From: Betaproteobacteria bacterium
GTDB taxonomy: Bacteria > Pseudomonadota > Gammaproteobacteria > Burkholderiales > SG8-41
Reading direction: 5' to 3'
Length of the DNA stretch: 37,401 nucleotides
Assembly: GCA_025360445.1 (NCBI GenBank)
Contig: JANYCE010000256.1
Location: forward strand, 1 to 37,401
Part shown: in pieces, positions 33,334 through 37,401 of the stretch
Position numbering within the stretch: position 1 is the first letter of the stretch
Layout of the letters: each line of letters opens with the position of its first letter
Notes under the pieces: model-generated
The model's input: only the letters and a program-made list of their open reading frames with translations
What the model was told of the DNA's origin: nothing
The model's database searches: none
Position numbers and translations under genes: made by a program

Positions 33334-34660
33334 TGCCGTAGCTGCAATCGCTACGCCGCCGGGTCGTGGCGGCATTGGTGTCGTGCGAGTATCGGGCTCA
33401 CACCTAAGAGGCATGTTAGGAGGCTTGGTTGCCACCGAAGTTATTCCTCGTCACGCAACGCGCGCAGATTTTCTGGACGCCGCCGGCGGTATTATCGATC
33501 AAGGCTTGGTGCTTTATTTTCCTGCGCCACATTCGTACACGGGTGAGGACGTTATTGAGTTGCAAGGGCATGGCGGACCGGTCGTCCTCGGCCTACTTTT
33601 GCAGCGCTGCTTCGAACTCGGCGCTCGCGCCGCCGAGCCGGGGGAGTTCACTAAACGGGCGTTTCTTAATAATAAGATCGATCTGGCGCAGGCGGAAGGT
33701 GTCGCGGATCTCATCAACGCATCGACCGTCACGGCGGCGCGTTCCGCGGTTCGATCGCTGCATGGAGAGTTTTCGCAGCACATCAGCGGCATGGTGCAGG
33801 CACTCACTCAGCTACGCGTAGCCGTTGAGGCGTCGCTCGATTTTCCAGAGGAAGATATAGATTTCACAATTCGAGCTGAGATAAACGAGAAGCTCGAATT
33901 TATCCAACGCCGGTTGGCGAGCATTATCGGCTCGTCACAGCGTGGCCAGATATTGCGAGAGGGTATACGCGTCGTGCTAGCCGGCCATCCCAACGTCGGC
34001 AAATCGAGCCTGCTAAATGCGCTAGCAGGTGCCGAGTGCGCGATCGTTACGGCTGTGCCGGGTACGACCCGAGACGCGATTAAAGAAACGATAAGTATTG
34101 AAGGTGTGCCGTTGCACTTGGTCGACACCGCTGGTTTGCGCGAACCGCAGGACGCGGTAGAAAAACTGGGCATCGGCAAAACGTGGGATTCGATCCGCAC
34201 GGCCGATCTGGTGGTGTGGGTTAGCGATATATCCCGGCCCGAAACACGACTGGTAGATTCGGCGGTGACTGCGCTGACTCAAACTGCCCCTTGTTTGAAC
34301 GTAATTAATAAAGTCGACTTGATTGGCATCGCTCCGTATCGTCGAAAGCACGCTGACGGCAATGAGGTTGCGGTGTCGGCGAAATCAAGCTTGGGGATCG
34401 ATTTGTTGCGCCACGCAATTCTTGAAACCGTCGGGTGGCGGGGAGAGGGGGAAGGGGTGTTTATGGCGCGGGAGCGACATATGCAGGCCCTCCGCCGAGC
34501 GGAAGCGAGCCTTGCCCAGGCGGGTGATAAGTCAATTCCCTTCGAACTCATGGCGGAAGAACTCAGGCTGGCTCAAGAAGCCTTGGGCAGTATCACTGGG
34601 CGGGTGTCCGCAGACGATCTCTTAGGCAAGATATTTTCGACTTTTTGCGTTGGAAAATAA
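33323..34660 (+). CDS. mnmE: tRNA-modifying GTPase MnmE (TrmE)
   Basis: MLNDAVAAIATPPGRGGIGVVRVSG, HPNVGKSSLLNALAG, VPGTTRDAIKETISI, C-terminal IFSTFCVGK. ATG at 33323 overlaps the yidC end by 11 bp. Confidence 0.97.
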   Translation: MLNDAVAAIATPPGRGGIGVVRVSGSHLRGMLGGLVATEVIPRHATRADFLDAAGGIIDQGLVLYFPAPHSYTGEDVIELQGHGGPVVLGLLLQRCFELGARAAEPGEFTKRAFLNNKIDLAQAEGVADLINASTVTAARSAVRSLHGEFSQHISGMVQALTQLRVAVEASLDFPEEDIDFTIRAEINEKLEFIQRRLASIIGSSQRGQILREGIRVVLAGHPNVGKSSLLNALAGAECAIVTAVPGTTRDAIKETISIEGVPLHLVDTAGLREPQDAVEKLGIGKTWDSIRTADLVVWVSDISRPETRLVDSAVTALTQTAPCLNVINKVDLIGIAPYRRKHADGNEVAVSAKSSLGIDLLRHAILETVGWRGEGEGVFMARERHMQALRRAEASLAQAGDKSIPFELMAEELRLAQEALGSITGRVSADDLLGKIFSTFCVGK

Positions 34661-34670
34661 TTTGTGTCAC

Positions 34671-34686
34671 CGTTTCACGTGAAACG
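34671..34686. promoter_or_regulatory. parS-like centromere site 1
   Basis: CGTTTCACGTGAAACG, a perfect 16-bp palindrome containing the parS core GTTTCACGTGAAAC. Confidence 0.9.
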
Positions 34687-34718
34687 TTTACGCCACTGAT
34701 TAAGATTCTAGTTGGGCA

Positions 34719-34734
34719 TGTTCCACGTGAAACC
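34719..34734. promoter_or_regulatory. parS-like centromere site 2
   Basis: TGTTCCACGTGAAACC matches TGTTNCACGTGAAACA at all but the last base. Confidence 0.85.
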
Positions 34735-34800
34735 GAGCGTTAGGTTTATATCGGCGGGTAGTTTTTGGTAACATTGTTGTCCTATTTGAGCGGCAAGCGT

Positions 34801-36693
34801 ATGCAATTTTCTGAGAAATTTGATGTGATTGTCGTCGGCGGCGGCCACGCCGGAACCGAAGCTGCGCTGGCGAGTGCGCGCATCGGGCGTCGAACGCTGT
34901 TGCTAACTCACAACGTCGAAACGCTCGGCCAGATGTCGTGCAATCCCTCGATTGGCGGGATCGGTAAAGGGCATCTGGTCAAAGAAGTTGACGCGCTGGG
35001 CGGCGCAATGGCCGCTGCGACCGACGAAGCGGGGATCCAGTTTCGAACGCTTAATTCGAGCAAGGGGCATGCGGTTCGCGCAACCCGCGCGCAAGCGGAC
35101 CGCGTTTTATATCGGCAAGCAATCCGGAGCCGCCTTGAGAATCAGGATAACCTTTTTATTTTCCAACAGGCAGTCGATGATTTGACCCTTGAGGGCGACG
35201 CAGTTACGGGGGTGGTGACGCAGCTCGGGTTAAGGTTTTCTGCAAAGTCCGTGGTGTTGACGACGGGTACGTTTCTCGCGGGTTTAGTTCACGTAGGCCT
35301 CAAAAATTATAAGGCAGGCCGCGCCGGGGATCCCCCGGCGATCACTTTGGCGGCGCGATTGCGCGAGCTTAAACTGCCGGTCGGACGCCTCAAGACTGGA
35401 ACGCCGCCGCGCCTTGACGGGCGGAGCATCGATTTTTCGCAACTGTCTGAGCAGCCTGGCGACGATCCAACGCCGGTGTTTTCATTTTTGGGAACGCGCG
35501 CGCAGCATCCACGACAAATGGCCTGCTGGATTACGCACACAAGTGCCCACACGCACGACATTGTTCGCAGCGGGCTTGATCGATCGCCGATGTTTACTGG
35601 CGCGATTGAAGGTGTCGGTCCTCGTTACTGTCCGTCGATTGAAGACAAGATCACCCGCTTCGCGGACAAATCGTCGCACCAGATATTTCTTGAGCCGGAA
35701 GGTTTGACGGTCAACGAGTTTTATCCCAATGGCATATCGACCAGCCTGCCTTTCGATGTGCAGCTCGCGCTCGTGCGCTCGATTCCGGGACTCGAAGCGG
35801 CGCACATCACGCGACCAGGGTATGCGATCGAGTACGATTATTACGATCCGCGTGCGCTCAAAAGCTCACTTGAAACCAAGGCGATCAAAGGCCTTTTTTT
35901 CGCCGGTCAAATCAACGGCACGACGGGATACGAAGAGGCCGCGGCGCAAGGCCTGCTTGCCGGGGTCAATGCCGCGCGGTTGGTCGCCGGCGATGATGCG
36001 TGGTGCCCGCGCCGCAGTGAAGCGTATCTCGGTGTGTTAGTTGACGATCTGATCACGCGTGGTGTCGCCGAGCCGTATCGCATGTTTACCAGTCGTGCCG
36101 AATACCGCCTCAGCCTGCGCGAAGACAATGCTGATATGCGGTTGACGGAAATCGGGCGCACCTTAGGGTTAGTGAACAACGAGCGCTGGGAGCAATTCGA
36201 TCGCAAACGTGAAGCCGTGACGCGCGAGTTTGAACGGCTCAAATCAACCTGGGTCAATCCAGCGGTCGTCGCGCGGCATGACTGTGAGCGGGTGCTTGGG
36301 CAGACGATAGAGCGCGAATACACATTGCTCGATTTATTGCGGCGGCCTAATGTTAGCTATGCCACGTTGATGACGCTGCCGACCGCGGGGCCCGCGGTAA
36401 CCGATTTTAAGGTTGCGGAGCAAGTTGAAATCCAGTGCAAGTATCAAGGCTACATCGCGCGCCAGCAGGACGAGATCACGCGCCAGGAAGCGTCTGAAAC
36501 GACGCGCTTGCCGGCGGAGCTTGACTATCGCAGTGTGCACGGGCTGTCGATCGAAGTGCAGCAAAAGCTAAATCAATTTCGGCCCGAGACGCTCGGCCAG
36601 GCCGCGCGTATATCGGGAATCACGCCGGCAGCGATTTCGTTGTTGCTCGTCCATTTAAAGCGGGGTTTCGGTGCTGCGCAGAAAACGGCATGA
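34801..36693 (+). CDS. mnmG: tRNA uridine-5-carboxymethylaminomethyl modification enzyme MnmG (GidA)
   Basis: [65 protein letters not shown] at 34801 preferred over TTG 34765. Confidence 0.98.
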   Translation: MQFSEKFDVIVVGGGHAGTEAALASARIGRRTLLLTHNVETLGQMSCNPSIGGIGKGHLVKEVDALGGAMAAATDEAGIQFRTLNSSKGHAVRATRAQADRVLYRQAIRSRLENQDNLFIFQQAVDDLTLEGDAVTGVVTQLGLRFSAKSVVLTTGTFLAGLVHVGLKNYKAGRAGDPPAITLAARLRELKLPVGRLKTGTPPRLDGRSIDFSQLSEQPGDDPTPVFSFLGTRAQHPRQMACWITHTSAHTHDIVRSGLDRSPMFTGAIEGVGPRYCPSIEDKITRFADKSSHQIFLEPEGLTVNEFYPNGISTSLPFDVQLALVRSIPGLEAAHITRPGYAIEYDYYDPRALKSSLETKAIKGLFFAGQINGTTGYEEAAAQGLLAGVNAARLVAGDDAWCPRRSEAYLGVLVDDLITRGVAEPYRMFTSRAEYRLSLREDNADMRLTEIGRTLGLVNNERWEQFDRKREAVTREFERLKSTWVNPAVVARHDCERVLGQTIEREYTLLDLLRRPNVSYATLMTLPTAGPAVTDFKVAEQVEIQCKYQGYIARQQDEITRQEASETTRLPAELDYRSVHGLSIEVQQKLNQFRPETLGQAARISGITPAAISLLLVHLKRGFGAAQKTA

Positions 36694-37319
36694 CGCCCGA
36701 CCAACAACTCGCGCAAGGCATCGCGGAACTCGGCCTAAAGGTGTCGCCTGAGGTCCTGACGAAGCTCGACGAGTATCTGGCGTTGATCGCCAAGTGGAAC
36801 CGGGTGCACAACCTCACTGCTGTACGAGACAGCGTAAAAATGGTTAGCGTGCATGCGCTTGATTCCCTTGCCGTGGCCCCGCATCTGCACGCGACATCAG
36901 TCGTCGACGTCGGCAGCGGCGCTGGCTTACCGGGAATTCCGCTGGCGCTCCTGTGGCCTCAGACGCGCTTCGTTCTGCTCGACAGCAACCATAAGAAAGC
37001 CGCGTTTTTGCGGCAGGCCGCGATAGAACTCGCATTGACGAACGTGGCAGTGGTGTGTGAAAGAGTCGAGGCGTGGCAGCCGCGGCAAAAGTTTGATCTT
37101 GTAATTTCGCGCGCATTCTCGGATCTGCCGGAATTTCTTAAGCTGGCTGGCGCACTGTGCGCGGATGGCGGCGTAGTTGCGGCAATGAAAGGTGTTTATC
37201 CTGATGAAGAACTCGCGCAGCTTCCGGCGACCTTTAAACTCGTGCGCACAGTGCCGCTCAAGGTGCCGGGCTTGAACGCCAAACGTCATCTGGTTTTACT
37301 CAGCCCCGCGAGCGCCTGA
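36690..37319 (+). CDS. rsmG: 16S rRNA (guanine-527-N7)-methyltransferase RsmG (GidB)
   Basis: [42 protein letters not shown]; 4-bp ATGA overlap with mnmG. Confidence 0.97.
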   Translation: MTPDQQLAQGIAELGLKVSPEVLTKLDEYLALIAKWNRVHNLTAVRDSVKMVSVHALDSLAVAPHLHATSVVDVGSGAGLPGIPLALLWPQTRFVLLDSNHKKAAFLRQAAIELALTNVAVVCERVEAWQPRQKFDLVISRAFSDLPEFLKLAGALCADGGVVAAMKGVYPDEELAQLPATFKLVRTVPLKVPGLNAKRHLVLLSPASA

Positions 37320-37401
37320 TGGCGAGAATTCTTGCGATAACGAATCAAAAAGGCGGCGTCGGCAAGACCACGACCGGCGTCAACCTCGCTGCGAGTCTGG
37401 C
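37319..37401 (+). CDS. parA: Chromosome-partitioning ATPase ParA (Soj), 5' fragment truncated by window end
   Basis: [27 protein letters not shown] (deviant Walker A); start overlaps the rsmG stop (TGATG). Confidence 0.95.
   Translation, partial: MARILAITNQKGGVGKTTTGVNLAASL

Overview
This looks like an origin-proximal chromosomal segment of a GC-rich betaproteobacterium, judged from gene content and order. The + strand right end carries rpmH-rnpA-yidC-mnmE-[two parS-like sites]-mnmG-rsmG-parA (parA truncated by the window). dnaA-dnaN-gyrB run leftward on the - strand. A compact dnaA-dnaN spacer holds DnaA boxes and a DnaA-trio-like TAG repeat, and is a likely oriC unwinding region. Further left, topB (topoisomerase III), dprA and a LysM protein lie on +. 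On - are def-fmt-htpX-rsmB-DUF4390-ntrY-like-ntrX-like and then tkt-gap-pgk-pyk. The left end is an accessory-looking - strand operon: TctB-TctA-AcnX large-AcnX small-TctC (Bug)-acyl-CoA dehydrogenase-acyl-CoA carboxyltransferase (truncated). I found no CRISPR array, transposon, prophage, rRNA or tRNA. The observations most worth a second look are: (1) an NtrX-like regulator whose AAA+ domain has lost Walker A Lys, Walker B Asp, the GAFTGA loop and both Arg-finger positions; (2) the two-subunit aconitase-X/TTT-transporter/acyl-CoA operon of unknown substrate, with an internal terminator-like hairpin; (3) the DnaA-box/GC-cluster/DnaA-trio architecture abutting dnaN; (4) rpmH nested inside an extended rnpA reading frame; (5) absence of yidD and smg from their usual positions. 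Gene calls come from reading the translated ORFs and motifs; no database search was run.
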